Notes: a model not told the origin generated them from the sequence alone. Shown: positions 1 to 8,013, counted from the stretch's first letter. The stretch: 24,015 bases of DNA from JAXGVG01 sp040773965 (GCA_040773965.1 JAXGVG010000010.1:1-24015); one strand, 5' to 3'. A program made the numbers and translations.

Positions 1-369
1 ATAGCTTGGCTGTATAAATCCTTCGATGTGTACCAGTGGCTTGCGCAGGCTGGAAGCATGATGGTGAATCTCATCAGGACGACCGTCGAAGCGGTCGTGT
101 CGCAGCTTGCGAACTGGGCTTGCAAGGCCGTGGCAACGGCGATCAATACCGCGCTGTCGATGATGTGCGTGCCGGTGCCGAATCTTAGCATGAACCTTTC
201 TTTACCGTCCACCACATTGGACACATCGTGCAGCGGTTATTCCCTGAGCAATCTGGCGAAGGCCCAGGCGGGCCGGCCGTTCGGTCCGAGCCGGTCGATA
301 CCGTCGCTCAATTACGGCCTGAGGCGGGTTGTGCCCAATACGAAAACCGAGAAACTTGAAGTGTTCTGA
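1..369 (+). CDS. 3' end of an unrecognised gene, probably a secretion-locus component
   Basis: The reading frame is open to the left edge and ends with TGA at 367-369, so this is treated as a 5'-truncated gene. A GTG at 28 could serve as a start but has no convincing ribosome binding site. The visible part begins with a helical stretch containing two short hydrophobic patches and three cysteines (WAC, MMC, TSC). It ends in a polar, basic tail rich in Pro, Arg and Ser. The stop overlaps the first possible ATG of the next gene (369), so the two are probably co-translated. I do not recognise the family. Position beside secretion genes suggests an exported or envelope part of the type IV system, but that is inference from context only. 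Confidence 0.6.
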   Translation: MAWLYKSFDVYQWLAQAGSMMVNLIRTTVEAVVSQLANWACKAVATAINTALSMMCVPVPNLSMNLSLPSTTLDTSCSGYSLSNLAKAQAGRPFGPSRSIPSLNYGLRRVVPNTKTEKLEVF

Positions 370-380
370 TGAGGTGTATC

Positions 381-1763
381 ATGCGTTCGTCATTCCCTTC
401 TTCCAAACGGCCCGAAAATAAGCTTTGGCCCGTTCTTGCCCTTGCCGTCGTGACTTTGACTCTGGCCCAGCCGAGACCGGCGCACGCCGGGTGTTGCGGC
501 GAGACGGGAGCCATAAACGCGATGAGCGGTTATATCGGAGGTTTGCTGGGCAGCGTGATTTCGGGCATCACGGCGGTGATGGAAGCGGTAAATTTGGGTT
601 CCGATAAGACGGCGGACGCTGTGGCGCGCTCGGGGGTGGGCACAATCGGCGCAATGCAGCTAAACGCGAAGGCGACTGCCGAAGCCGCTGCTTCAACAAA
701 CAATGCCGTTACCCTGAGCGCGATTGAGAGCCTGGCGGCGGCTCAAGCCGGCGCGAACACGCCAAGCGAAAACACCCAGTTGTGTAAAATCATCCACGCC
801 CGGCTTGGAGGCGCGATGCATTATTACCAACAGCTGGAAAGGGATTCTCTGGTCAGAGGCTTTCTCAACGAAGGCCGCGGCCGGGACGTGAAATACGGCA
901 CCGGACCCGCGTACGCCCTTTACAACCGGGCGACCCGCTGCATTCCCGCCAAGCCGACGGGAAATCCTCTCGATGGCATGCCGGCGAACTGCCGGGGCGC
1001 AAACCCTTCGGAATCGAGCTCCGGTTTTATCGACGCCAACCTTCTTCCGCCTTCTCCGACAAGGCCCATGCGGAAACCTCCGACGGAAAAGATAACCGTC
1101 ACCCTCCCCGTGGGCGGCACCAAAACGTTCCTCAAGACGAAACTCGACAAGGATTCGCCCGACGAGGAATGGACGTATGAGTTTGCGATCGACTATTGTT
1201 ATAAAATCGCCGGACCGAGCCCCGGAAATCCTTTTGGAAAAAAGCTGGAAACGCCAAACGGCCTGACGGCCTCGGCGCAATGGGACCAGTGCAAGGCGGC
1301 GCAACTCGCCTTTTTTGACCAATGCGCGGACAGGATCGCCAAATTCACGGCTCCGCCCGATTGCAGCGCCGGCGATCCCGATTACAAGGAGATTTGCGAA
1401 TTGTCGGTGACGGCTTGCCATGAAGCCGAGGAGGCGGGGCTTCAACTGCCGCCCGAGTTCGATTGCGACAAGGGCCTGAGCCCGTATCAGGCCGAGTATA
1501 TTCAGCACTGGGCCTGCATGACGCCGCAACATTACGTAGGAATGTCCGAAAGCAGCGCCACCGAACCCCTTCTGATGCTGCTGAGCAATATGTGCGTGAA
1601 CGGGTTGGCCCAGTGGAGACAGCAGCTTGCGGCGGAAGAAGACAAGTTTACCGGCGCCGTGAAAAGCCTGATAGAGATGAAGGAGTGTTGGGCGGGCGTG
1701 GATATCGAGCAGAACCTGCCTCTGACCCCGACGGCCGCGCCCCTGCTCGGGGGCGGTCCGTAA
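381..1763 (+). CDS. Exported cysteine-rich protein of unknown function in a type IVB secretion locus
   Basis: The frame opens at ATG 369, overlapping the upstream stop. ATG 381 is preferred because GAGG at 371-374 sits a suitable distance upstream and gives a compact signal peptide: basic start, hydrophobic LALAVVTLTLA core and a PAHA-type cleavage site. The mature protein is about 420 residues and holds 15 cysteines, starting with a CC pair directly after cleavage. This points to several periplasmic or extracellular disulfides. An Ala/Thr/Asn-rich, probably helical segment follows, and the tail is Pro-rich. I do not recognise a domain. A VirB5/TrbJ-like surface or minor component is possible by position and helical character but is not shown. 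The DsbC-like isomerase three genes downstream is a plausible folding partner. Confidence 0.75.
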   Translation: MRSSFPSSKRPENKLWPVLALAVVTLTLAQPRPAHAGCCGETGAINAMSGYIGGLLGSVISGITAVMEAVNLGSDKTADAVARSGVGTIGAMQLNAKATAEAAASTNNAVTLSAIESLAAAQAGANTPSENTQLCKIIHARLGGAMHYYQQLERDSLVRGFLNEGRGRDVKYGTGPAYALYNRATRCIPAKPTGNPLDGMPANCRGANPSESSSGFIDANLLPPSPTRPMRKPPTEKITVTLPVGGTKTFLKTKLDKDSPDEEWTYEFAIDYCYKIAGPSPGNPFGKKLETPNGLTASAQWDQCKAAQLAFFDQCADRIAKFTAPPDCSAGDPDYKEICELSVTACHEAEEAGLQLPPEFDCDKGLSPYQAEYIQHWACMTPQHYVGMSESSATEPLLMLLSNMCVNGLAQWRQQLAAEEDKFTGAVKSLIEMKECWAGVDIEQNLPLTPTAAPLLGGGP

Positions 1764-2094
1764 GCGGCCTAAAGCGAAGCCGGACGAGGCCGCAGACCGC
1801 GCGCTACGGGTCCGCAACAAGGCTTTTTCGGGCACATAAGGCAACAAAAACGCTTATTTTTGCGTCCCATTAACCATTGCGCAACCATAACAAGCCACTG
1901 TGTTTCCGCTTGCTTGTAAGGCAGGGGGCAAACTGGCGGCGTTAAGGGTTCAGGGCGAGAAGCGAGCGCTTGTTAACCATACAACCTTTAGCGAACCTGC
2001 CGGTAGACCTTCCACAGATTTGGCGTTAACCTGGCCGGGGCGCATTTCGTAACGGCTGAATTGACAAGGGCGGGCATTATGAATTCTGAAACAT
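1764..2094 (+). other. 331-bp intergenic region, possible promoter for 2095 onward
   Basis: No convincing gene lies here. A perfect 8-bp palindrome TTGCGCAA sits at 1877-1884 within a short AT-richer patch, and GTTAAC recurs at about 1974 and 2024. A perfect -35 hexamer TTGACA is at 2061-2066, but I see no good -10 at the right spacing. A short reading frame of 11 codons (2079-2114) with AAGGG upstream overlaps the start of the next gene. No terminator with a T-tract is visible after the stop at 1763. Confidence 0.4.
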
Positions 2095-2958
2095 ATGGTT
2101 TTGCGCATGGTTGACGATAGCCAAAAAGAAATTTCCGGGACCGTCGCGCGTTTGCCGTCTCTGTTGGCGGCGTTCAGGCAAATCGGGACGCCCTTGTTGC
2201 AGGCTTTGGCGGAAGTGCCCGGCAGAGGAACGGAAAAACAGGCGGCTGGCGCGGCCCCCAACCCCGAACAATTCGGTGCCTTGATCGACAGCACCATCGC
2301 GCTTAGCCGTGAATTGGCCTCTCACCTAGGGGCGGGTGAGGAAAGTCTTAGCGCTTCCGTTCGCTGGGCCCTGGCGGGGTCGGCCAGCCAGGTGGTTGCC
2401 GCGAACTTCCGCGCGACGGGCCATGCGTTGCCGCCGGAAGAAGCCAAGCGCTTCGCCGAAATGGCGGAAACGCTGCAAAACAAGTTCAAAAGCCAGATTC
2501 CATCCGAGGGCGAAACCCTTCCCAACACGATCGCCACGTTCCGCAGCAAAATGATGGAGGCCATGGTGCCCGTTATCGGCGCCGTGGCGCAATATGCTTT
2601 CGGTCGCGCCGAGCATGCCTTGCTGGCCGAAGTGGCCGAGCGTCTCGTCAAAACCGCCGATCAGGTTACGCGCGCTCTGGCGCCGACCGGCGCCACGCCG
2701 GAGCAGTGGCGTTTGTTGTGCTGGAATATTTTACGGTCTTCGGGACAGATTTATACGGAATGCCACTATGCCGAGGCCGACCGGCTGCTTTACATGAATC
2801 CGGACGACCGCGCGGCCTATTTCGCCCAGCACGGCAACGTCGTGCCCATGACACAAGTATGGCAAGCCTTCAGCCAGCGCATGGCCATGCTGGCGACGCT
2901 GGCCATGTATCTTGACGTGCCCGCGTCAGCGCAGCTTGAAGAGCAGGGGTGGCCATGA
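2095..2958 (+). CDS. Unrecognised helical cytoplasmic protein
   Basis: This is a 287-residue protein with no signal peptide, no clear transmembrane helix and no motif I recognise. It is Ala-, Glu- and Leu-rich and looks almost entirely alpha-helical, with a cysteine in LLCWNIL and another in YTECHY near residues 205-225. Candidate starts are ATG 2095 and ATG 2107; an in-frame stop at 2080 rules out anything further upstream. The only clear Shine-Dalgarno-like run (AAGGG, 2066-2070) is better spaced for the short frame at 2079, so the true start is uncertain. The stop overlaps the transglycosylase start in an ATGA arrangement, which implies translational coupling. It may be an accessory cytoplasmic factor of the secretion apparatus, inferred from context only. 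Confidence 0.7.
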   Translation: MVLRMVDDSQKEISGTVARLPSLLAAFRQIGTPLLQALAEVPGRGTEKQAAGAAPNPEQFGALIDSTIALSRELASHLGAGEESLSASVRWALAGSASQVVAANFRATGHALPPEEAKRFAEMAETLQNKFKSQIPSEGETLPNTIATFRSKMMEAMVPVIGAVAQYAFGRAEHALLAEVAERLVKTADQVTRALAPTGATPEQWRLLCWNILRSSGQIYTECHYAEADRLLYMNPDDRAAYFAQHGNVVPMTQVWQAFSQRMAMLATLAMYLDVPASAQLEEQGWP

Positions 2959-3434
2959 TCACGGCCCAGGTCCTCGCCGCCTGTCTTTTGACGGCCGCGC
3001 AAACCTACCAGGTGCCGCCGGCGGTGATGATCGGCATCATGCATGTCGAGGGCGGGCGCGTCGGGCAGGAAGTTGGCCCGAATTTCAACGGCACGTACGA
3101 TCTGGGTCCCATGCAGGTCAATTCGCGATGGATACCGGAACTCGCCCGCACGTGGAACGTCGATTACCGCACGGCGCGCAAGGCCGTGCGCGACAACGGA
3201 TGCGTCAATGTGCGCGTGGCCGCGTGGATTTTGCGGCGGAAGATTATCGAAGCCGGCGGCTCTCTTTATGGAGGGATCGCTCACTATCATTCGGCGACGC
3301 CCTGGCGAGGCCGACGATATGCGGCCAAAGTCATCGGCGTTATGGAACGCAAGGGCCTTATCATACACGAGGATGCCCATGCGAAACCTAAAAAGCTACC
3401 AAAACAGAAAAAATACTATTATGCTCAGCGGTGA
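2955..3434 (+). CDS. Lytic transglycosylase (SLT domain, VirB1/TrbN type) lacking a signal peptide
   Basis: A 159-residue protein that is essentially one SLT-like lytic transglycosylase domain, cleaving the MurNAc-GlcNAc bond of peptidoglycan to make room for a secretion apparatus. Visible motifs are VPPAVMIGIMHVEGG with the likely catalytic Glu32, DLGPMQVNS downstream, and AHYHSATP in the position of the family's AYN-type motif. The C-terminus is a Lys/Tyr-rich basic tail. ATG 2955 is chosen because it overlaps the preceding TGA (ATGA) and has GCAGGGG just upstream; a GTG at 2949 is the alternative. From either start the SLT fold begins at once, with no room for a Sec signal peptide, so export would need another route or the N-terminal helix itself. 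Such enzymes are common in conjugation and type IV secretion loci. Confidence 0.88.
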   Translation: MITAQVLAACLLTAAQTYQVPPAVMIGIMHVEGGRVGQEVGPNFNGTYDLGPMQVNSRWIPELARTWNVDYRTARKAVRDNGCVNVRVAAWILRRKIIEAGGSLYGGIAHYHSATPWRGRRYAAKVIGVMERKGLIIHEDAHAKPKKLPKQKKYYYAQR

Positions 3435-3455
3435 ATGAGCGTGGAGGGCAAGGAA

Positions 3456-4436
3456 ATGAATCGGTTGAACTGTCTTTTGGTTGCCGCTGCCGTAATTGCG
3501 TCCGTTTTGCTCTCTTTTCCCCTGAAAGCCCAGACCGCCTCGCCGGGCGTTCAGGCGTCCGCGCCGGAGGCGCTTTTCGACCGCAACGCCAAACCCCTGA
3601 ACGTTAAAGACATACCCGTTTTGGCGAATCTCGAAAAAACCGGGGCCAAACTTTATTATCTGGGCGAACGCTCCGGCATGCACGGCTGGTTCGTTCTTCA
3701 AAACGGCCAGATACAAATGATCTATGTAACGCCCGACGGCAAGACGGTGCTCGCGGGAGGCATGTTCACCAGCGCGGGAGAGAACGTGACGGGCCCCCAG
3801 ATTACGGCTCTCGGAAACAACGATAAGGAAATCGCCGATCTTTTAAGCGCAGCGGCAAAGCAGCAGGAAGAAATCGGAAAAACGGGCGGCGACGTGGCGG
3901 GATCGGCTTTTCCCGGCCAGGAAGTTTCGGAAGAAAAGACGCAGCCCGGCCTGGCTCCGTCCGTGCCTTTGTCGCCGGGCGAGCGCCTGCACCAGGATTT
4001 GCAGGCCGCCGCGAGCGTTGTTCTGGGCCATAACGGCGCGGCCGAGCTTATGATCGTGATTGACCCCAATTGTCCGCACTGCAAGGCGACATGGAACGAG
4101 CTTCGCGAACACGTATTTGCCAAAAAGCTTCAGGTCCGTTTGGTGCCTGTCAGTTCGGTTCTGGGTTCCGACGAGGCGCGCGTAGCCGCCCGGCTTTTGG
4201 AGTCCGCCAGCCCTCTGGAAGCCTGGGATAAATATGTCAACGGAGAGAAGAACGCCCTTTCGGGCAAACCGGACCCCGTGCGGAGCAAGGCTATTCTGGG
4301 CAACAGGGTTCTGGCCAAAAAATGGAACATTACGGCCACGCCTTACCTCGTTTACCGGGCCAAAGACGGCAGGGTCAAAATTGTTTTGGGCAAGCCCGAG
4401 CGAATGGCGGCGGTTCTCAGCGATTTACTGCCTTAG
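3456..4436 (+). CDS. DsbC/DsbG-like periplasmic thiol-disulfide isomerase (TrbB-like role)
   Basis: About 326 residues. A signal peptide (LLVAAAVIASVLL, then KAQ) is followed by an N-terminal domain resembling the DsbC/DsbG dimerisation region (YVTPDGKTVLAGGMF). A low-complexity linker follows, then a thioredoxin-fold domain with active site CPHC (Cys206 and Cys209) and the cis-proline motif ATPY near the C-terminus. Family members rearrange disulfides in exported proteins, and R64-type systems carry a thioredoxin-like TrbB in their transfer region. ATG 3435 is also in frame, but ATG 3456 has AAGGA directly upstream and gives the better signal peptide. Likely clients are the cysteine-rich product at 381-1763 and the pilins, whose C-terminal cysteines look paired. 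Isomerase rather than oxidase is inferred from the two-domain layout. Confidence 0.85.
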   Translation: MNRLNCLLVAAAVIASVLLSFPLKAQTASPGVQASAPEALFDRNAKPLNVKDIPVLANLEKTGAKLYYLGERSGMHGWFVLQNGQIQMIYVTPDGKTVLAGGMFTSAGENVTGPQITALGNNDKEIADLLSAAAKQQEEIGKTGGDVAGSAFPGQEVSEEKTQPGLAPSVPLSPGERLHQDLQAAASVVLGHNGAAELMIVIDPNCPHCKATWNELREHVFAKKLQVRLVPVSSVLGSDEARVAARLLESASPLEAWDKYVNGEKNALSGKPDPVRSKAILGNRVLAKKWNITATPYLVYRAKDGRVKIVLGKPERMAAVLSDLLP

Positions 4437-4443
4437 GTGATAA

Positions 4444-4731
4444 ATGGCGCGATGGCTCGACCGGTTTTTGCCCCCGCCCCGGCCGCATAAATCGCCGGGA
4501 TTGCCGTCGCTGGATGTCCGTCAGTTGTTGCCCATGGCCCCTTTTCCCGGAGACAGGCCGCGAGAAAATCTTCCAAATGCTTCCCTGATTTACGGGATTG
4601 CGGCGGCGGCTTTGCTGGTTTTCAGCCTTTTCTTTTTCTTTGCGGGAAGCTGGGTTACAGGGGGACTGCTTCTGTTTCTGGCAGGGTGCTTTCTGGGTTA
4701 TGCGTTGTTTTTTCTCCGTTATTTGGGTTGA
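4444..4731 (+). CDS. Small inner-membrane protein with two transmembrane helices, unknown
   Basis: A 95-residue protein. The first half is Pro/Arg-rich and probably cytoplasmic. The second half is two closely spaced hydrophobic helices (roughly residues 47-68 and 72-92), very rich in Phe and Leu, separated by a short Gly-containing turn. The start has AGGTGA upstream and lies 7 bases after the isomerase stop, so it is probably in the same transcript. I do not recognise it. Small bitopic or polytopic membrane proteins are normal parts of Dot/Icm-type systems, and it directly precedes dotD, but no specific identity is supported. Confidence 0.7.
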   Translation: MARWLDRFLPPPRPHKSPGLPSLDVRQLLPMAPFPGDRPRENLPNASLIYGIAAAALLVFSLFFFFAGSWVTGGLLLFLAGCFLGYALFFLRYLG

Positions 4732-4760
4732 AAGAACGGTAAAAGCATGAGAAGAAGCTG

Positions 4761-4789
4761 TTGTGTAAGGTCTTGGCTCCGTTTATACC
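4761..4789 (+). promoter_or_regulatory. Weak candidate promoter upstream of dotD
   Basis: TTGTGT (4761-4766) and TATACC (4784-4789) are separated by 17 bases in the 91-bp gap before dotD. The match to consensus is modest, and this is offered only because the gap interrupts an otherwise tightly packed gene string. Confidence 0.25.
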
Positions 4790-4822
4790 ATTGAACACGT
4801 TCGACTGATGGGTGCTTGAACT

Positions 4823-5329
4823 ATGAAGCCAACATACTTAATGAGACAGGCGATGGCGCTTGCGGGACTTGTTCTTGCCGGTTGCAGCTCCGCCATGATG
4901 ATGGATTCAGCGGTTACGCCGGTTGCCACAGAGCCCGACGTTGTCAGCACGCGCATTGCTCAGGCTGCCGAAAAGGCTTCGCTGGCCCTCAACACGATCG
5001 CGGGCATTGAGCAACAGCGCGCGCCCGCCGTTTCCTATGCGGAAGATTATTCCTCGGCGCCGTCAAGCATGACGCAAGTCATTACCGTAAAATGGACGGG
5101 ACCCATTGAACAGATAACCCAAACATTGGCTTCGCGCGCGGGACTTCGGTTCAGGACAAAAGGCAATCCCCCGCCGATACCTTTGACAGTTACCGTCGAT
5201 GCCTACCAGCAACCGCTGATCGAAGTGTTGCGCGATATTGGCCTTCAGGCGGGGCATCGGGCGGATTTAACGGTTGACGGTCAAGCCGGTTTTATTGAGA
5301 TTCGCTATGCGCCCGTGGACAAACTTTAA
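4823..5329 (+). CDS. dotD: DotD/TraH family outer-membrane lipoprotein
   Basis: A 168-residue lipoprotein. The leader ends in the lipobox LAGC with lipidated Cys21. An Ala/Ser-rich linker follows, then a C-terminal domain (about residues 85-165) with the pattern of the secretin N0-like fold described for Legionella DotD: ITVKWTGPIEQITQTLASRAGLRF, then PIPLTVTVDAYQQPLIEVLRDIG and a final strand of the FIEIRYAP type. DotD works with DotC to place and assemble the outer-membrane core ring of the type IVB system; TraH is the plasmid counterpart. Size matches the family, and the immediately overlapping dotC gives the standard dotD-dotC order. The identification rests on motifs plus neighbourhood. 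Confidence 0.9.
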   Translation: MKPTYLMRQAMALAGLVLAGCSSAMMMDSAVTPVATEPDVVSTRIAQAAEKASLALNTIAGIEQQRAPAVSYAEDYSSAPSSMTQVITVKWTGPIEQITQTLASRAGLRFRTKGNPPPIPLTVTVDAYQQPLIEVLRDIGLQAGHRADLTVDGQAGFIEIRYAPVDKL

Positions 5330-6167
5330 AATCACACCATCTCCTTTTGTCTTTTTGGCCGGGCTGCTGATAGCCTGTAGCTCGTCGAGCGATGTGGCGC
5401 GTCCGCAAGGCGTTGCGACGGAAGTTTCGCCGCCGCCTCCCGTATTGCTTGAATTGCAGCAACAGACCAGCGGCGAAGAGGTGGTGGCCGATGGCATGGG
5501 GTTGCAGATTCGCAACGACGCCCTTCGTGAAGCGGCGCTTTCCTATGGCGCACGCGGCGGTCTTGCCTATCGTACCTTCGAGATTCAAAGACGTTTGGCG
5601 GAATACGATACGAGCTTAACGAAAACCTTCGATTTCTCCCGGCTTCTTTTGCCGGTACCTTCGGGCCTTCTTATCGAACCGCCGATCGTTTCAGAAGCCC
5701 AGCGAGCCGTTATTGTAAATGGCGGCGGTCAGGAAGCGGCCGTGGCGGATCGCGTATACCGGATCAACCGCGTGGCGCGCATTGTCACGGCGCCGCGTAA
5801 CTGGCGGCTTTACATGGAGCGCGATTGGGGGCGCGTCGACCCGCCGCCCGGGCTCCTGTTGCCGAGAGACGACGAAGAACGCAAGCAATGGCACCTCTGG
5901 GTTTCGGAAGGTTGGGATGCGGGCGTGCAACAGGCCGAAGAAACGTTTGAAGCCGACCTTGACCGGATGACAAACGACTTTGTCGGCATGGTCCGGTACC
6001 GCGAGCTTCTGGCCCAGGGAATGATCTCGGCTCCCTACGCCTTGCATAAAGACCGCGGCGTCACCGGCGGCGGCTCCGAAATGCGGGTTGGGGATCGCGG
6101 CCTTGAAATTACTGGACCTTCCTCTCTTATCCCGCGCAGCGAACGTTGGGTAACGGCCCCTCGTTAA
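5307..6167 (+). CDS. dotC: DotC/TraI family outer-membrane lipoprotein
   Basis: About 286 residues, slightly shorter than Legionella DotC (about 300). ATG 5307 gives a leader with lipobox LIAC (Cys24); the frame is open further upstream to a TTG at 5274, but that would add residues before the signal. The body shows family landmarks: IRNDALREAALSYGARGGLAYR, FDFSRLLLPVPSGLLIEPPIV, a YRINRVARI segment, a NWRLYM motif, LLLPRDDEERKQWHLWV, EGWDAGVQQAEETF and a final GMVRYRELLAQGMIS. DotC is needed to localise DotH to the outer membrane, forming the core channel with DotD. The start lies 23 bases inside dotD, so the pair is translationally coupled. No DotH, DotG or DotF gene is present in the window, so the rest of the core must lie elsewhere. 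Confidence 0.93.
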   Translation: MRPWTNFKITPSPFVFLAGLLIACSSSSDVARPQGVATEVSPPPPVLLELQQQTSGEEVVADGMGLQIRNDALREAALSYGARGGLAYRTFEIQRRLAEYDTSLTKTFDFSRLLLPVPSGLLIEPPIVSEAQRAVIVNGGGQEAAVADRVYRINRVARIVTAPRNWRLYMERDWGRVDPPPGLLLPRDDEERKQWHLWVSEGWDAGVQQAEETFEADLDRMTNDFVGMVRYRELLAQGMISAPYALHKDRGVTGGGSEMRVGDRGLEITGPSSLIPRSERWVTAPR

Positions 6168-6173
6168 GGTTCA

Positions 6174-6194
6174 AATCCATTTCGACAATGGATT
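6174..6194 (+). promoter_or_regulatory. Perfect inverted repeat, possible operator upstream of dotB
   Basis: AATCCATT (6174-6181), 5-base spacer, AATGGATT (6187-6194). It overlaps the -35 position of a candidate promoter (TCGACA 6182-6187, 18-base gap, TATTAT 6206-6211) in the 143-bp gap before dotB. No T-tract follows on the plus strand, so an operator fits better than a terminator. The promoter itself is only a moderate match. Confidence 0.4.
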
Positions 6195-6340
6195 CTGCGC
6201 AAACATATTATAAAGGTTGCGACACAACGACAGGAGAGGGTTCTGCTTGCCTGGTTTGTTGAAAGCCGGGAGAATGACACGAAGCCGACGGACGTCGGCG
6301 GTGCGCGGTTTTGGCGATTAAGGTTCGGGGAAGCGGGAAC

Positions 6341-7576
6341 GTGAACGACATACCTCCGGAAACAAAACTCGAAGAAACCGTCCAGGGCGGAATCGGGCAT
6401 TGGCCCGAAGAGCCATTGCGCATTCTCGAGGCCAATGTCGATCCTCTTCTTCTTTGGGCGGCCCAGAAGCGCGCGACCGATATAACGTTACAAACGGACC
6501 GGCCCGTTTATATCGAGGTTGACGGCACGCTCCATCCGGTTACGCGCAGGAATCTCGATTCGGCCGACATGGTCAACGTTCTGGCGCGAATTTACGGGCC
6601 GGACGCTCTGGCGAAACTGGCGGCGGGACAGGATCTCGATCTTTCGTATGAAGTGCGGCCCGAGCGGAACACGCGTTACCGTTTTCGTACCAACATCACG
6701 GCGATTTTAAGCCGCGGCCGCGATTCCGTTCAGGTCACTATGCGCAGTTTGCCGAATTTGCCGCCTTCCATGGACGATCTCGGCATCGAGGACCACATCA
6801 TCAACAATTGGGCGCCGCGTCAGGGTATGGTGCTTGTGACGGGACCGACAGGCAGCGGAAAAACGACGCTGTTGGCTTCCGGTTGCCGCATGCTTATCGA
6901 GCGCGAACAGGGATGCGGCAAGCTCCTGACCTACGAAGCGCCGATCGAATACGTCTATGACGGAATTACGGGACCGCGCTCGCTGGTTGCGCAGTCGGAA
7001 ATTCCCCGCCATTTGCCTTCCTTCGCCGCGGGAGTCCGCAACGCCTTGCGCCGCAAACCGAACATCATCCTGGTGGGCGAGGCGCGCGATCGTGAAACGG
7101 TATCCGCCGCCATTGAAGCCGGACAAACCGGACACCTTGTGTATTCGACCCTGCACACCATAGGCGTGGCGGCAACCGTCCGGCGTATCGTCAGCGTATT
7201 CGAAACCTCGGAGCGCACCGAACGGGCCTACGCCATGATGGAAACCCTGCGCATGATAATCACCCAGGTTCTGGTACCCAAAACAGGTGGCGGCCGTATG
7301 GGTTTGCGCGAATTTCTGGTTTTTGACGACAACGTGCGCGAACAGCTTTTGGACATGCCTGTCGAGCGTTGGACCATGGAGACCCAGCGTTTTCTCGTTC
7401 GCTATGGCCGGACGATGGAGCAATCCGCGAACGCGGCCTTCAAGCAGGGGCACATCGATCGACGGGCTTACCTGCTGTTGACGAAAGGCTTCTCCGGCGA
7501 CAGCGCCGACGACGACGATTTTGAGCCCGTGAATTTTGGCGACGAAGGTCAAGACGAAGACGTGACGATGATTTGA
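6341..7576 (+). CDS. dotB: DotB/TraJ family secretion ATPase
   Basis: A PilT/VirB11-class hexameric ATPase of the type IVB system, acting in the cytoplasm at the inner-membrane base. Numbering from the upstream in-frame TTG at 6311: N-terminal domain about 40-160; Walker A GPTGSGKTT (178-186); Asp box YEAPIEYVYD; Walker B IILVGEARD (252-260); His box GQTGHLVYSTLHT (271-283). The C-terminus is an acidic Asp-rich tail. The start is uncertain: GTG 6341 has a GGGGAAGCGGG run just upstream and is preferred, while TTG 6311 would add ten residues. Length near 410-420 fits DotB (about 380). Its sequence is of the DotB rather than the GspE/PilB type, as it lacks the zinc tetracysteine present in the PilQ protein downstream. 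It is followed at once by icmT, probably in one transcript. Confidence 0.92.
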   Translation: MNDIPPETKLEETVQGGIGHWPEEPLRILEANVDPLLLWAAQKRATDITLQTDRPVYIEVDGTLHPVTRRNLDSADMVNVLARIYGPDALAKLAAGQDLDLSYEVRPERNTRYRFRTNITAILSRGRDSVQVTMRSLPNLPPSMDDLGIEDHIINNWAPRQGMVLVTGPTGSGKTTLLASGCRMLIEREQGCGKLLTYEAPIEYVYDGITGPRSLVAQSEIPRHLPSFAAGVRNALRRKPNIILVGEARDRETVSAAIEAGQTGHLVYSTLHTIGVAATVRRIVSVFETSERTERAYAMMETLRMIITQVLVPKTGGGRMGLREFLVFDDNVREQLLDMPVERWTMETQRFLVRYGRTMEQSANAAFKQGHIDRRAYLLLTKGFSGDSADDDDFEPVNFGDEGQDEDVTMI

Positions 7577-7588
7577 AAAGGAAAGCGG

Positions 7589-7855
7589 ATGGACATTCAC
7601 TGGCGGAACACGCAGAAACCGGCGCGCTTTTTCTTTCTCGACGCGCGCGCCTTTTTGGCCATTCTTTTGTTCCTTGCCCATGCGCGGCTTTGGACTTTTG
7701 TATTGGCCATTTTCATCATGCTGGTTTTTTGGATCATGGAGCGGCGCGGATTGACTTTTGATTCGGCCCTTAGGGCTTTTCGTTGCTGGCTTCTGGGGAT
7801 TCGCCGTCCGGCGAACAGCCGTCGCGCCAAACGCCGGTGGATCGATTATGGCTAG
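7589..7855 (+). CDS. icmT: IcmT/TraK family inner-membrane protein
   Basis: An 88-residue protein matching the small IcmT family in size and pattern: HWRNT near the start, ARFFFLDARAF, then a long hydrophobic stretch (about residues 22-50) with an internal HARLWTF turn, ending at WIMERRG. A basic cytoplasmic tail rich in Arg follows. IcmT is an essential inner-membrane part of the Dot/Icm system; TraK is the R64 counterpart. The start has AAAGGAAAG upstream and lies 12 bases after the dotB stop. The order dotD-dotC-dotB-icmT agrees with Dot/Icm and R64 (traH-traI-traJ-traK) gene order, which strengthens the call for this short protein. Confidence 0.87.
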   Translation: MDIHWRNTQKPARFFFLDARAFLAILLFLAHARLWTFVLAIFIMLVFWIMERRGLTFDSALRAFRCWLLGIRRPANSRRAKRRWIDYG

Positions 7856-8013
7856 GTGATTCGTTTTGAACTCTTGAAAACAGAATCAACACAATCCGGA
7901 CAGTGAACGTTTGGAAAGCCGCAACCAAGCTTTTGCGCGGGTTGTTTTGAATCGGGATCGATTATTGGCGAGCCGGAAAGAGGGGGTTGTATGTTGCGCA
8001 AACAACACATAAG

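Noticed and set aside
693..1847. Long 384-codon minus-strand frame opposite the cysteine-rich gene
   Set aside because: It is the antisense shadow of a signal-peptide-bearing plus-strand gene, with Arg-rich implausible composition.
1877..8001. TTGCGCAA palindromes at 1877-1884 and 7994-8001 as a shared operator
   Set aside because: An 8-bp site is too short to claim from two copies in this much sequence; noted only within the region descriptions.
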